Part shown: positions 1-13,300 of the stretch, piece by piece | Position numbering within the stretch: position 1 is the first letter of the stretch | How the letters are laid out: each line of letters starts with the position of its first letter | Source of the DNA: Lethocerus indicus | Lineage: Eukaryota > Arthropoda > Insecta > Hemiptera > Belostomatidae | Reading direction: 5' to 3' | DNA length: 64,000 nucleotides | Assembly (NCBI GenBank): GCA_019843655.1 | Contig: JACDQD010000001.1 | Coordinates: 47,488,443-47,552,442 of the forward strand | Translations under genes and position numbers: made by a program | Notes under the pieces: generated by a model | Told to the model about the DNA's origin: nothing | What the model saw: the letters and a program-made list of their open reading frames with translations, nothing else | Database searches by the model: none

Positions 1-1060
1 TATAAACTCATCTTTTAATTGACCGTTCGGACGGCCTGTCGTCCGAGGTAGTCACTTCGATCGAACTGTGGCCGAAGAAACAGATTAAAAAATGTAGATA
101 AAGGCGTCGACGTGTTTAATGTTCTGGATTGCGTGACCGGTTATTATAGACCGTTCACTTTTCACCTTACTTTCTCCGTGTGTAATTTAGACTAAGTATC
201 GCGTCGTAAAAAAGAACCGCTCCGACCATTCTATCCCTTATTTCGTGCCCACAATAATTAATCGGGATCGGCCCCTCTTAATAAAATGTTATACTCAACA
301 AACAGTATTTTTTCTTAGTACTAATTAGACGAAATCGCAATTAGTAAATATTCTTATTACCCGAGAAACAATCCGCTAAGTCCCATATTATTCGAAGTTG
401 CTTTTAGCTCTATCCACCGTCTACATCAGGGGTCGGCATACTCCCCGACCAAAAGAGCCGCTTTCCAAATATGGAAATACGCTGCGAGTTACCAAAGATA
501 AAATGAAAGTAGTTTATCGCATTCATTTAAAGTAAAAATGGTACTTACGTATTAACGCCACCGCAGCTACAGATTTGGCTGTTTTTAAGTGCCGCTAATC
601 TACAACTAAAATGTTTGCGACAAGTCATAAAATAAAACACTTTATTAAAAATCAAAACACTTTATTTAAAAACAAAGTAGTCAATCGGGTTTCGGTGGAA
701 AATTGGCCGCAACTTCTGCTGCAGTGGCGTTAGTACGTAAGTACCATAAAAAACTTTAAAATGTAGTAGGTAGGTTTTAATTTCCAATTAATGTAAAAAT
801 GAAAATATCCCAGATATGCCGGCTCCCGGTCTAGACCCGCGTATAGTCACCTTTTAATAAGGGGAAACGACGAATAAAATTGTTACTTCGAAATACGGAA
901 ATTGTTACCCGTTATGAGGTCTGCGACGGTATGGAATACTGTAATTTTCTCTCGAGAGGTATCAAAAAGATGGATAAATACAAAGAAAAAGTAAAATGGT
1001 AAAGTAAAATGTCAAATGGTAACATTTTCGATCGATTGTTACAGGTAACCGTCGGCGATA
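1..1060. other. CpG-rich upstream region, no coding seen
   Basis: This stretch has many CG dinucleotides, in contrast to most of the window, and shares that character with the gene that follows. I see no long open frame. A splice-acceptor-like site (tttacag-type, ending at 1044) lies just before the gene, and an in-frame TAA at 1046-1048 means coding cannot continue from upstream. The region most likely holds the promoter and 5' untranslated sequence of the gene at 1061. Confidence 0.45.
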
Positions 1061-2701
1061 ATGAAGATGGGCGATTGGGACGCATACTTCCTCGGGAGGA
1101 AATTCATCGAGGGTATAGCGACGGCTTCGAGAATCGCACTGCTCGTCTGCTCGATAGTGGAGAAGAGAGACTCGGGGCCAAATAAACTGACCAAGTACGC
1201 GGTCGGTTGCAGCCGCGATGTCGGTATCCGGCTGACGCCCGTACATTGGCCTCGAGACCGCCGGATACACCTCCACTCCGACAACCAGAAAATATCCGAC
1301 GCCGAAGAAGAAACTGGGAAGAGGGCCGCCGAATTCGTCGGCGAAGTCTACCCCATCACGGACGTCGCCTTCTGCCACACCGACAGCCTCTTCCCTAAAA
1401 TCCTCGTGATCGCGGTCAAGACCCAATCGACGCCGGAAAAACCGGCTTACGTCCCTCTGTCGCACCTCGGCGGACTGGAGGCCATCATACTCCAGTTCCA
1501 GAAGGAGGAAAAGTTAAAAGACCTGTGCACCGAATACAACGAGTTGCGCAGGAGGATTAAGCTCGACCTGACCATGAGCTACGGCCGTTCGAGACGGATC
1601 AACCCGAAAAACAAGCCTCGCCTCTCCCACGCTTTCGACCCTGACAAGAAACAGGAAAAACCCCCGGACGGGAAAGAGAACGTTTCCGGCTCTTACAGGG
1701 CGGCCGAAGAGACCACCACCAACGCCTTCAATCTGGTCCGCAGGACCGACGACGACGGTATCACCCACATCGAGGTCTCCGGAGGGGACCAAGAGCACAA
1801 CAAAGAGATCAATTGCCGGCTCTCTCGATGCGCCAGTAGTATAATCAGCATCAATACACCGGACGTCGGAAACCTGTTCACCGAACCCCCCGACGTCAAA
1901 TGTTTAAAACAGATAGAGAGCGTGATCAGGACCGACGTCTACGAAGACGACTACGACCGGCGGAAAACTTGCGTCCGGACCGATCAATCGACCCCTCCCA
2001 AGCGACCGGAAAGGAAAAAGCACCTCCGTAAAAACAACGCCGCCAGGAACGATAAAGGGGGCGTAAACGTATTCGTTTCGGGGGACGACAAAGGCGCGGA
2101 GCCGACGGGGAGTCCGTCCGAGGGCAACAAGAATAAAGTGATAAGCGGTATGTTCGTTAGTGTTATCGTAGATCCGAAGCGGACAGCCAAGGAGAAGAGG
2201 GAAAATAGTGGGGGACTGAGCGCGGCCAGTTCCAAGCGGAAACCGGAGCGAGCGAAGGAGGAGGTGCCGGGGGTAGAGGCGGCTGCGGAGGGGAAGGGGG
2301 CCACGATAGATACCTTGGGCGGACACGGAGCTAGGAAAGGGGCCACCGACCGAAAAAGGAACCCGGACAAAATGAAAAAGCCCGCCCGACAGACCCCCAT
2401 CGGGTACAGGTACATGGACACCATCCCCCAGTCGAATTCGCTCTCGGATCGGTTCTTCGGCAAGCTCCGCGAGCTGGCCAACGGCTCGGTCATTACCAAC
2501 TCCTACGCCGCCAGGAGGAATCCAAACTGTTCGGACCAGTCCAAAGGCAACTATTACAAATACTTTCAATCGGAGCCGGCCAAAAGCGCTCCCAGTTTGA
2601 AATCGGTGATCAAAACTAAATATAAAGAAGGCCCCAGCGAGAACCCGGGGCCCAAGAGGGTTACGTTCAGTGCTTTCGCTACGGTCCAAGTCGTAGATTA
2701 A
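1061..2701 (+). CDS. Unrecognised intronless protein, PTB-like N-terminus and C-terminal RVxF motif
   Basis: A single open frame of 546 codons starts at ATG 1061, or possibly at ATG 1067 in a better context (AAGATGG). TAA at 1046-1048 is in frame upstream, so the start is local. Residues about 8-165 look like a phosphotyrosine-binding (PTB/PID) fold. They begin with a YLG-like FLG and carry a YPITDVAFCHTD segment, then ILVIAV, then an amphipathic C-terminal helix with LKDLCTEYNELRRR. This is family-pattern inference, not a proven match. Residues about 170-440 are charged, basic, low complexity and probably disordered. KRVTF at 532-536 fits the PP1-docking RVxF consensus. Third codon positions are strongly G/C, unlike every other gene here, and the open frame has no introns while its neighbours have 4-29 exons. 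It could be a lineage-specific adaptor, a retrogene or recently acquired DNA. AATAAA at 2872 is a possible poly(A) signal. Confidence 0.68.
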   Translation: MKMGDWDAYFLGRKFIEGIATASRIALLVCSIVEKRDSGPNKLTKYAVGCSRDVGIRLTPVHWPRDRRIHLHSDNQKISDAEEETGKRAAEFVGEVYPITDVAFCHTDSLFPKILVIAVKTQSTPEKPAYVPLSHLGGLEAIILQFQKEEKLKDLCTEYNELRRRIKLDLTMSYGRSRRINPKNKPRLSHAFDPDKKQEKPPDGKENVSGSYRAAEETTTNAFNLVRRTDDDGITHIEVSGGDQEHNKEINCRLSRCASSIISINTPDVGNLFTEPPDVKCLKQIESVIRTDVYEDDYDRRKTCVRTDQSTPPKRPERKKHLRKNNAARNDKGGVNVFVSGDDKGAEPTGSPSEGNKNKVISGMFVSVIVDPKRTAKEKRENSGGLSAASSKRKPERAKEEVPGVEAAAEGKGATIDTLGGHGARKGATDRKRNPDKMKKPARQTPIGYRYMDTIPQSNSLSDRFFGKLRELANGSVITNSYAARRNPNCSDQSKGNYYKYFQSEPAKSAPSLKSVIKTKYKEGPSENPGPKRVTFSAFATVQVVD

Positions 2702-3152
2702 AACGCGTTAGAGCTATTTAATGATTTTTTTTTAATTAAACGTTTAGTTTTTAACTTACGCAAAATTCTTGCCATATTTAATAATTTCAACATCGGTTTG
2801 GAGAGACTTAAGGACATTTGTCTTAATTTTTCATATACTCGGAGGGTCATAAATTTGAGGCTCTACGGTATAATAAAACTTCGCCACCTATTTTGGCCCG
2901 TTTCGGAACAAACTTACTACTATTTAATAACTATCCTACCTATGTACAAAGTTTTATATATATTATTACATAAAGATATATTATTATTATTCCTATTAAA
3001 ATTGCTCAGTGGAAATGGCGCAGTTCGATTAATTATATTAACGGGAACAATATTTCCATAAGGTAAACATTTTATTGCGATAGTAAGTCCTTCCAACATA
3101 ATATAATAATGACAATTTTTATTATTTCCTACTTGAGAAAAGTTCAGTTATG

Positions 3153-3192
3153 AAGTCACATTGCATCAAATGTGACTTGCTTGGACGCAAGC
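3153..3192. repeat. Two adjacent hairpin-forming palindromes
   Basis: AAGTCACATT (3153-3162) and its exact reverse complement AATGTGACTT (3169-3178) are separated by 6 nt. They are followed at once by GCTTG/CAAGC (3179-3183 and 3188-3192) around a 4 nt loop. Seen directly; function unknown. Confidence 0.6.
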
Positions 3193-4004
3193 CAATATGT
3201 ATAAATTTATGACAATTTCAGTGGCTTCACTGTCACCTAGTTTCAAGGACTAAAGATCCGCTAAATTGGTCTTTACATCTACAAAAGGCTGAAATCACGA
3301 TGCCTATAATAATGCATTCATAAAAGGACTAAGCATTAGACATAAATGCTCAATAAATAAAATCAAGATAAAACTATATTAGTACAGCTTTCTTATGCTA
3401 ATATTCAAATCAAAATATTCTATATCAGATTGATAGAACCTATACTTTTAAATAGATTATGATGTCCTTGTTATTGAAAAAAAAAAACAATAACATTTTT
3501 AAGTACTACATTCTTTCTTTCAATAAGAATTCTCTATTTCTATCTAACTCTGTTTGTTATGAATTTACATTAGTAAATAAAGGTCATACTCTATCATAGA
3601 TGTGTTATATATCTTCCAATGTCATAAATCCAATAATTTGTGCAAAATTCTAATAAGTGCCAAAACCAATTCATATTTCTAAAAACAAAGATATTTGATT
3701 ATCTTTCAGTTAAAGAATCTGTTATTTCCAAACTATAAAAAAATTTCTAAGACTACTGTCAAAACATTGGACATAAAAATAGGAGTTCACATATTCACAA
3801 TTTAATATATTTTATATATATAATTAGAAACATATTTATTTAATTTTTGTTACATATAAGACACACTAAATACAAAAGTCAACAACTGTAGAAATATGTT
3901 CATTAACAGAACTGAATACTGTAGTAATAAAATAAAGTTATTATTCTCTCATTGATATCACAAGGGAAATGGAGGTACTCACCCAAAGGCAGACACAATT
4001 TGTC

Positions 4005-4076
4005 TGTGTGTATGTGTGTTGTATGTATGTGTGTTGTGTGTATGTGTGTTGTGTGTATGTGTGTGTTTGAGTGTAC
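4005..4076. repeat. TG-rich microsatellite (TGTGTATG type)
   Basis: Imperfect tandem units of about 18-20 nt built from TGTGTATG and TGTGTTG, in the 3' flank of Mcr. Confidence 0.85.
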
Positions 4077-4374
4077 ATGTAAAATATATCATTTATATAT
4101 TTTTAAATAACTGTGAAAAATTAAATAATTTATATTCTTTTATCTTATTAAACTATATTTAATATAATGCAGCTACCATTTGTAAAATTATTATATATTA
4201 GTATATTTTTTACAATTTGTTATTTTACAATTCTTAATTTGTAAATAATCTCATCTGGATAAAAAATATATAAAAAAAATACTATATTTCATATTATAAT
4301 CGAATGGTATAAAAATGAGATTCATTTATACTGACAATTATATGACTGAGATTCAAAAATACTAAAATAATTTT

Positions 4375-7300
4375 TCAATACAACCTTACTTTTCCTTTAT
4401 GTGTAATGTATAATACAATAAACACTAAAGCTGATATTATGGAATGATAGGGCATAATCATAAGTCCTAGGTTATAAATAGGACAATATGGACATTGGCT
4501 GCTTCCACACACTTCGCATATATTTAGAACATATGTTGGTGTAGCATCAAATATTGTTTCGTTGAATCGTTCTGGAAGCAATAAAACCAATTTTTCATAC
4601 ATAGCAGAATGTTAAACATTAAAATTAAATAGATCTATTGGCCTTGAGTTTCAACTAGGTGAAGAATCACTATTCAAATAAAATAAAAGCATAAAAAATA
4701 ATATAACTAGAGTACAGTGCATGACAGCATAACATATGACTGTTCTATAATATAAATAAATTCATATATCTAATATAATTCATTATTTAAAAGGTGAACA
4801 CCATGGGAATTAAATTTTCACATCCTGTATACTTAGATTTTAATTACTAGCAAATTGGAAAATTATTTGAATATAAATTAAGTTATACTAACCTGGGGCA
4901 TAGTAATCATATACTCTAATAGGCAGATAACGAGACATGTTAGCAACAGGATACCACCGCTCAACAGTGAAATTTACACACGTTCCATCCAAATCCAGCT
5001 ACAAAAATGTTATAAGTGCTACAAATTTTGTATGGATTCGGTATAATACTATTATCCCAGTGAAATTATCTCATACTATTGGTTTAATTACCATCTAAAT
5101 TTCATGCTGATGATTAAAAAAGAATATAAAAATTAATTTTAGAAATTTACCTGAAAAGGACAAAAGAAAAACTTACATAATCAAAGTAAAACAAGACCTT
5201 GCGTTCTTGGTAACGAGCATACATTAAATTCTTGATATTCTGGGTTCGAACATATTCATCTAGTTTCTGTTGTTGAATTATATATCCAGTTGGAATTGTA
5301 ACATCTAAGACAGCCATTCCTGACCTGAAGGACTCATTTAAATTAGTCCACCTGTAACATTTAATATAAGAATTATCAATTGTTCTAAATACATAATACA
5401 TTCAAAATGAACGTGCTTAATAACACTGAGTATGCTGTAACAAAAAAGACCCTCAAAAATCAAGCCCAGTCATTCTGGCATAAATAAAAAGAAAAAACCC
5501 TTTACAAATTATCATTTGTATAGAACAATAAATTATCAAAAAATGCATCTGGAGTTTACTTTTGACAACAGTTGTAATCTATATGGGACTGATTTCTCCC
5601 ATAGAAATTAGCCCTTGTCTTTAGACTGAAAGCCTGAAGTGGCGGTTGGGTTTGGAACTTGGGAATGTCAACATTATATTGCACTGACATCTGTAGAATA
5701 GCATAACCAGCACCTTTGCCTTGGACTCTCACAGTGCCCCAAGCATGAGGAATCTAAAACAACAATTAATGTGCTAGTAAAACCAAGATGATTGATGCTG
5801 TGGACATATACAAAACATTAATAGAATGACATAAATATTTCAAACTAAAATTCAATCTCTATCTAAATACTGCCAGACTCAAATTTTTAGTGATTAAAAC
5901 AAAAACTAACATCTTAATAAAGGATTTTTGTTATTAAAAAAACAAAATTATTTTACAAATAAAAAGTTAAATTTACCTCTATGCGCTGCAGTTTAGCAAT
6001 GTTCTTATGACTAACATGTAGCACCTTTGTTTCTCCAGGTAATGAAGTTGCTTCAACAGTTACTGTTAAACCTGATACATCTCTCAATCTATTTCTGTTT
6101 GTATATTCAATTAGAGCTTTCATGGCCCAAGCAGTATCCTAGAAGCATAAAAAAAAATAATAAATCAATGCTGTTGTACATGACGTACTGATCAAGGTTA
6201 TATTAGAAACTATAACCCAAAGCTATCTCTGAAGATTAAAGTTAAAATGAACTTATTTTTCTATAGCATGGCACATATTTTATTCATTAGAATTAAATAA
6301 GTGAGTATCAAAATAAAAATTTTAAATGAAATATGAAATTAATATTATGGGCATACTTGTGTAGATGCCCATCCACCATCAGTCAAACGTTGGGAATTAA
6401 GCCATTTGACAATAGGTTCAGTCATTTGTTCCTGTTTGACATTATAAACCAACAATGCATACGCAGTTGTTTCAATGTTTGAAGCATCATATTTATAAGG
6501 CAATCGAGGGAGTAAAAACTGTTTTTGATTTTCCATTTTATAAGGCGGTTGAGGTACTTGTTCTTTCCCCCAGTACATGTATCCACCTGCAGCAACAAAA
6601 GTACAATTTTTAGAAAATATGAAACTATTAATACCGTCACTGGACATATTTTAAAACTCAATAACATGAGCATGCCATCATTCATCCACACAAACAAATC
6701 ATTTTCCATACCATAACTTAAATAATATTTTAATACATACAACAATAAGTACATAAAAATAAATCAAGAGAACATTATAAAAAAAATGCCTTTAATTATT
6801 GAATTATTTATATTGCTTCTAAATAGTAAGTAATGCAATATTTCAGTAGCCTATTGCTGGATTTATTATTAATTATTATTTATTGAATTTTCAATTATAA
6901 TAAAAACACAGAATAGATTAGTCGAGAAGTACTTTTGTTGTTTAATTGTTCTATACATGTTATCTACTATCAAACTAATAGGAACCTTATTCTCAGTATA
7001 AACATTTACAATCTTCAGAGTAAGTGCTGAAGGCAGCAGTTCCTATGTAATAAATGTAGGATTTGTTTCACTATAGGCATGCAATCATATGTGTTACTAA
7101 ATGTTCAAAAAATAATAATATCAGCTATATAATTAATGCATTTAAATAGTTATTTCATGCACTATAATATAGTACAATATAAAAACAACAATACAAACAA
7201 ATAACAATATAAAAACTCCAAACAAGAAAGCCAATCTCAAATTTATATTAGTCTTCTATGTAGAATACACAATATGCAATAAGAACCTTCTGCACGAGCA

Positions 7301-10300
7301 TGACGAATGAGAGCACCAAAAGCACCTTCAAGACTTGGGTGCTTACAAATCATAAGAGCATAAGCTACAATTGCAACTTCATATGGATCTCCTCTTGTTT
7401 CTACAAGTTTCCAATTACGTTCCAGCCAACCTAATGCACGACCCTGAGCAACAGCTATTTGGGAACCTAACCCCTGAACAATAACAATTTATTAATGTAC
7501 ACAACGAAGCAAAATGATACATGAATTCAAGATATCCAGCCACATCGCATAACACAAAGCCATTTCTGAACAAGCATATTAAGATTGAAAAAACATTCAA
7601 ATTATAGGAAAGGAACATAATGTTTTACCCCAGTCAAGTCCTTAACTGATTCTAACATTATAAGAACGTGGGATGTGAGGGAAATATTCCGAAACTTTAT
7701 ATTGTCGGACTCCCATGTAAGTGAGCTATTCATCTTACGGTCCGGAAACGAGGTAACTTCATAAAAAGATCCATCAGGTAACTGATGTTTTAATACCCAA
7801 GCAACAGCTTTTGAGATAACCTGAAAAATTAACATAGAATAAATAAGTATGTTCAACCACGTTCAACGTTCAACTTTCAACCACTCATATCTATTCAAAG
7901 GGACCCTGCAAAGTTCTTGTATTAACCTTAGTTTAAGTTAGATTAAGCAAGGTTAAACATTGCTCAATAATTGAAAAATGACTGTAATAATAATTTACCT
8001 GAGGGTCAATGTATATGTAATTTTCCCACTCATAAAAAGTAGCTTCTTGAAGTACTCTAGCACAATATGCAGTCAACCAAACACTTGATGAAGAATGGTT
8101 CCTGAAATTGAAATCAATGAGCTTACATATATTACATATACATACACATATAAGGCATGTCACTCACTATTTAATTAAAACCTTGACTCTGATAACAATA
8201 TTGTACAAGTAAACTATTAATGGACTATTACTGAAGATTATATGAAACTTTGGCCTTTACATTTTTGTTTAGAATTCAGATTAAAAGTTAGAATACAAAC
8301 TATCTATTTAAATGTGTACACATCAGAATACGTACTGTATACTCAAATGAGTACAAATATATTATTAATGGACTAAAGGTTATATGAAACTAATTGCTAC
8401 ACCTCTAGAATATACTTTGTTATAATAAAAATGCTGCCTTGATTGTACACAACATATTTAAGGAATCAGGCAAATCTACACCAATATTACACCTAATATT
8501 CATAAATTATCAAACTGCATAATAATACACAATGAAATTAAATATACTAATTTTTATCATTTTAGTTCATTGTATATCTACATATATAGACTGTATTCTT
8601 ACTTTTCTAAGCAGGAATTAAAAAGGTAATTTTAAAAGGGGAATTAATTTCCTATGTGTTAGATAGACCTGAGAAATACTGTAGAAGACATGCTCTAAAT
8701 ATATCTCAACTCAAAATTAATTTCAGCCCCAGATACACAGAAAAAAAAACGACATTCACAAAGATCCACAGTATCAAAAATTCATGCTATATAATTCTGA
8801 TGAATGCAATTATTTATAATGAAGATATAATTATAAAGAAAAATGTGTTAATTAAATTTATATTTATAAGGCTCAAAAAAACAAGGAAACCAATAACATT
8901 TTGCAAGTACCAATCACTTCGGAACAAGGTAAAAGACCCATCATCTTGCATAAAGGAGAGTGCACGTTGATAACCAATATTCATATAGTAGAATGATTGT
9001 TTCTCCTGGGTATAGTTTCTTTGGTTAATAAGTCTCATATATATAGTTGTATACATGTTTGCAGCAAAGCTGAACACAGTTTGTTCAGCCCCATCCTGTA
9101 GCCAATAAAAAAAAAGAAAAAATATAAAATAAAAAATAATTCAAATAAAAAGCTCTTAATGTGTATTATTACTATTTGTAACCCAACATAAAAAGTTACT
9201 TAACACGAAATTACCATGGGCAAATTCAGAAGTGATGTGGCATTAACAGGCATCGTTGGGAAAATTGGTCCAACAACATCTCCCACAACTGATATAAAAG
9301 CTTTGTTTGAACCAAAAACATAATATCTATCCTCATCATATGGGATGATAGGAGTGTCTGTTACATTAACATGCATATATTGCAATATGTACGCCTTGTT
9401 CTTGAGATCCAGAAGTGTGGATTCGTGTCTATATTGTGGTAAACCATCCGACTGTAATAATATGATTAATTAGATAAAATAAATTAGAGAGAGTGTGTAT
9501 GTGAGAATATATATTCCACTTAAAATACAAGCCATTATTATGCAAAATAAGAAAACAAGCAAGATTAACAACGCAAATAAATTATAAAAACAACTTTTTT
9601 ACATCATTAATTATGTTATCAATATATTATAAAAGAATCTTACCAGCACATAAAGATTTCTTGAAATAGTATCTTTCCCAATGAGAGAGTAAGCTGTTAC
9701 AGAAACCAAGATATTTCCAAGAGTAACTGGAACTATGGGTAAATAAACAATTGCAACATCCTGTGCTTTAATGAACACAAAAAACTGGTGTTCCCCAAAT
9801 GATGTGTTAGGGTTATATGAACTTACCTAAGAAATAAACAAAGTTTAAAAATTCAGTATTTAAGACAACACTAACAACAAAATAAGAGTATAGTAAAGTA
9901 AATATAAATATGTAACACTCACAATTCCATTACTTTCAACGTGTACAAATTTATACTTGTTAGAACCTTCCAATACAACAACAGCCTCTATATCATTTGT
10001 CATATAGTTGAACACAGTCACTCTAATTCCAACCTGTTCACCTTGATAACTTACTGATGGCATCTCCACATTAATAAAGAATGGTAAAACTCCCATATAC
10101 TAAATAATGAAAAAAAAATTCAATAAAAATGCTCTTACAATGATAGAATAAGAATTCTATACAAATATGATAATAAGTAGATGTCAGAAAGATAAATATA
10201 AGACGCAATGGATTTTGAACTATGTATATGTTTTATGATTAATAATGAATATACCTCAATAGGCCGAGATAACATTCCAAATCCTTTGCCATCTTTTGAA

Positions 10301-13300
10301 CTCATGCCAAATGCTGATATCATCCAATGAGTTGGACGCTCTGGTACATCTACTTCAAATATATATCGCCCATGAGGTCCTATATTAATATCACGCCATA
10401 ACCAAACATTGTCATATTGTCTTTGCGTTCTGCTAAACCGATATAGTCGAAAATTCTTTATGTCTGTGTAATTGTGATATGGGCCTAGAAAACAAAAAAC
10501 AAAGTCGACAATTACATTAATCGGAATTAAGAAATTGAAAGAGAAGGAAAAATATAACTTTGCAATCATCATATATTCCCATTACCTCATTATACTTATT
10601 TCACTTATTACATTTCATTAAATAAAACAATTTAATACTTTTGTATACTGTGGCATTTTAAAACCTAATATACAGAACAGTGTTAGTTGAAATTCATCCT
10701 CCATTGTCCCATTATATATTTCAATTAAGAAATGAAATTTCATTCAAACTTTTAACTTTTCAGTAAATAAAAAGGACAAAACTGAAAAAATTTATTTATA
10801 ATGAAATTATAAATAACTCATCAATTAGTGCTTTTAAGCCAATTTTAAAAATGAATCCCAGTAAAATTAACTTACAACGCGCTTCATCTGTCCCATCTTC
10901 GCAATCCCATATTCCATCACATTTTTTCTCAAGATTATAGCATTTCCCATTCAAACATTCACCAAAATTTTGGGATCTGTTACAATATACCGTGTGTCGC
11001 TTCAGTTCTGCATCAGTAAAAACGACAAGACCAGCATATCTAAATCAGAGTATTATAATAATAATAGGTTTAAATGAAATAATATACATTTAATTAACAA
11101 TTCATAAAGCAGGAACAAATAAATTCAGACAACAATGGCCTTAACAAATTTATATATGTAACTGAAACAATTTATATGACAGAAATACTATTAAATAATT
11201 ATACATGTATATATTTTTTAAATATTTCTTGTACATTGAATGATTAATTTAAAAAAAGTAAAAATTATTACTTTGGTATCATACAAAAAATGTATAACTG
11301 AGACTGTTGAAATGTTTGTCATTATGAAGATAAAGCTCTTTCGATTAGAAAAAATAGAATTCTGAATCATGAATATCTGAAAAAACAATAGATAGTGACA
11401 TACTTTTCAATCACAATTTGGATCAGACATTTCAGTTCAGTAAAAAATGCACAATTCAAACTTTTAACGATTAGTACTTCATAATTAATATTAAATGAAA
11501 CTAGATCAATTATTTGTTCTAATAATAAAATAATTTATAATCACTGCTAGCTTTTCTTTGACCATCACCACTGGTAGAAAGTAGTCTTAAGTTTGCTAGG
11601 TTTTTTTAATTGAAATCATAGGTGCTGAACTTATTGATCAGTTATGAACTCTTCTTCAAGTAATGGTGAAAAAGAAAACAATATCAAATATTAAAACAAG
11701 ATTTTTTCGAACCCAAACAATCTTTAATATTAAATCACTTGTATTATCTTTACTTAATTAATATAATATTATTTATCTTTTATTGTACCTAACGCCAATT
11801 TCTTTACTGAAACCTAAAATCTCTGATGTCCACAAGAATATGTCATCTTCAAATATTCAAGTGATAGGATATTAAATTAAACTTACTCAAAGGTTTGATT
11901 TGCATCAATGCCATAAGTCGACGATGGGAAAAAGACAACATGATCAGGATCACCATCATGTGAGTGCCATGTGAATGAATGCGTGTTGTGTGCATTTTCA
12001 TCGAATGTAGACATTTTAGAGATAACCTGAAAAGAAATTTATATGGTACAAATGATACCTTCCAAAATCAATAAAAGTTTATTTACTTCACTGCATTCCA
12101 CTTGGTGCATGTCCAACACATGTATTAACGTATAATTAACATAATTATTTTATTTTTAAATTATACCTTATCATATGTCATCTGATTGCCAGCTTGCATA
12201 CTAAATGATGCTTTGTCTGTGGCTGCAATGGCTACATATGATCCAGGGTCTCCATAAACAGCTACTTCAACTTTCTCTCCTGTTCGAGCTTTATTGTTAT
12301 TAATTTTGACTTCAAACTGAAATAAAATAAACGGTGTTATAATTTTTCAGCAATAGCATGAGTTTTTGAACATGAAACTGGTACAACTCTGATAAAATGA
12401 ATAAAATATAAAAAAGTAAAATTTAATGAATACACAAACATGTGAGTGTAATTACTGTTAAATTTACTTTTATTCAGTAAGGCACTTACACATGTCAACT
12501 GCTAATTAAGCATTTTTCAGATATGGCACTATTAACTCTAACTTGGGACCAAGCAAGCAAGGCAAGAGAAAATAATGCTAGTATGATGATAAACAAACAT
12601 ACTAACTGAATAACACTTACGTTATTCCTAGAAATTCCATTTACAGAAAATGCCAAACTGTCAGCAACAACATCTCCATAGATTCCAACATGATAAACAA
12701 TTACAGTAGCTGTAGGTGCCATTTCTGCAGAAAGGGCTACGGCAAAGGTTGTGATAGAATTCTTCATAATTTCCTGACCATTCATTAGAATAATGCCTTT
12801 AGACATCACTAAATACTCAAATGACTCTACAAAGAAATTAGTTTGTACGTGGAAAACAATGTATTCTCCCACCTGGAAATATTAATCAAGTGTGATATTA
12901 AAACAATATTATAATGAAACATTTTTGCACAATTCGTTCATCATAAAAAATTGTTATAATTTTAACAATATATGCTATATAGTTCTGCATCATTCCATTT
13001 TTACTACATTAAATATGCTAACATAATACTCACTTTGGCTTCTTTAGTAGATGTGCTAACTTTGATATGGTGATTGCTAGATGAATAATGGGAAAACATA
13101 AGTAGTTCAGTTTGAGCTCTTTCCCCTGTTGAATCCCTAAAGTAAGCAGTTACTTTCAAGGAATTAATGTCATTGACCACTTCACTAGCTTGCTTACTAT
13201 CTTCCAAACCTAAGACAAATTTATTGTTATTATTTCAAATTTATATATACAAATTCTTCCTCAATTATAAACCATTCCATGATTATGTCATTATACCCAA

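Larger units (their letters stand above)
2702..4374. other. AT-rich intergenic DNA / 3' flanks
   Basis: No coding region seen. It holds the 3' flank of the + strand gene (AATAAA at 2872-2877) and the 3' untranslated region of the - strand Mcr gene (a TTTATT, i.e. reverse AATAAA, at 3835-3840). It also holds a tight hairpin pair at 3153-3192 and a TG-rich microsatellite at 4005-4076. Confidence 0.6.

Noticed and set aside
1904..2689. 261-codon open frame on the - strand opposite the GC-rich gene, and others at 962-1465 and 1984-2499
   Set aside because: Long antisense frames are expected in GC-rich coding DNA. The + strand frame is longer, has a PTB-like pattern and a sensible stop; the - frames show no recognisable domain.
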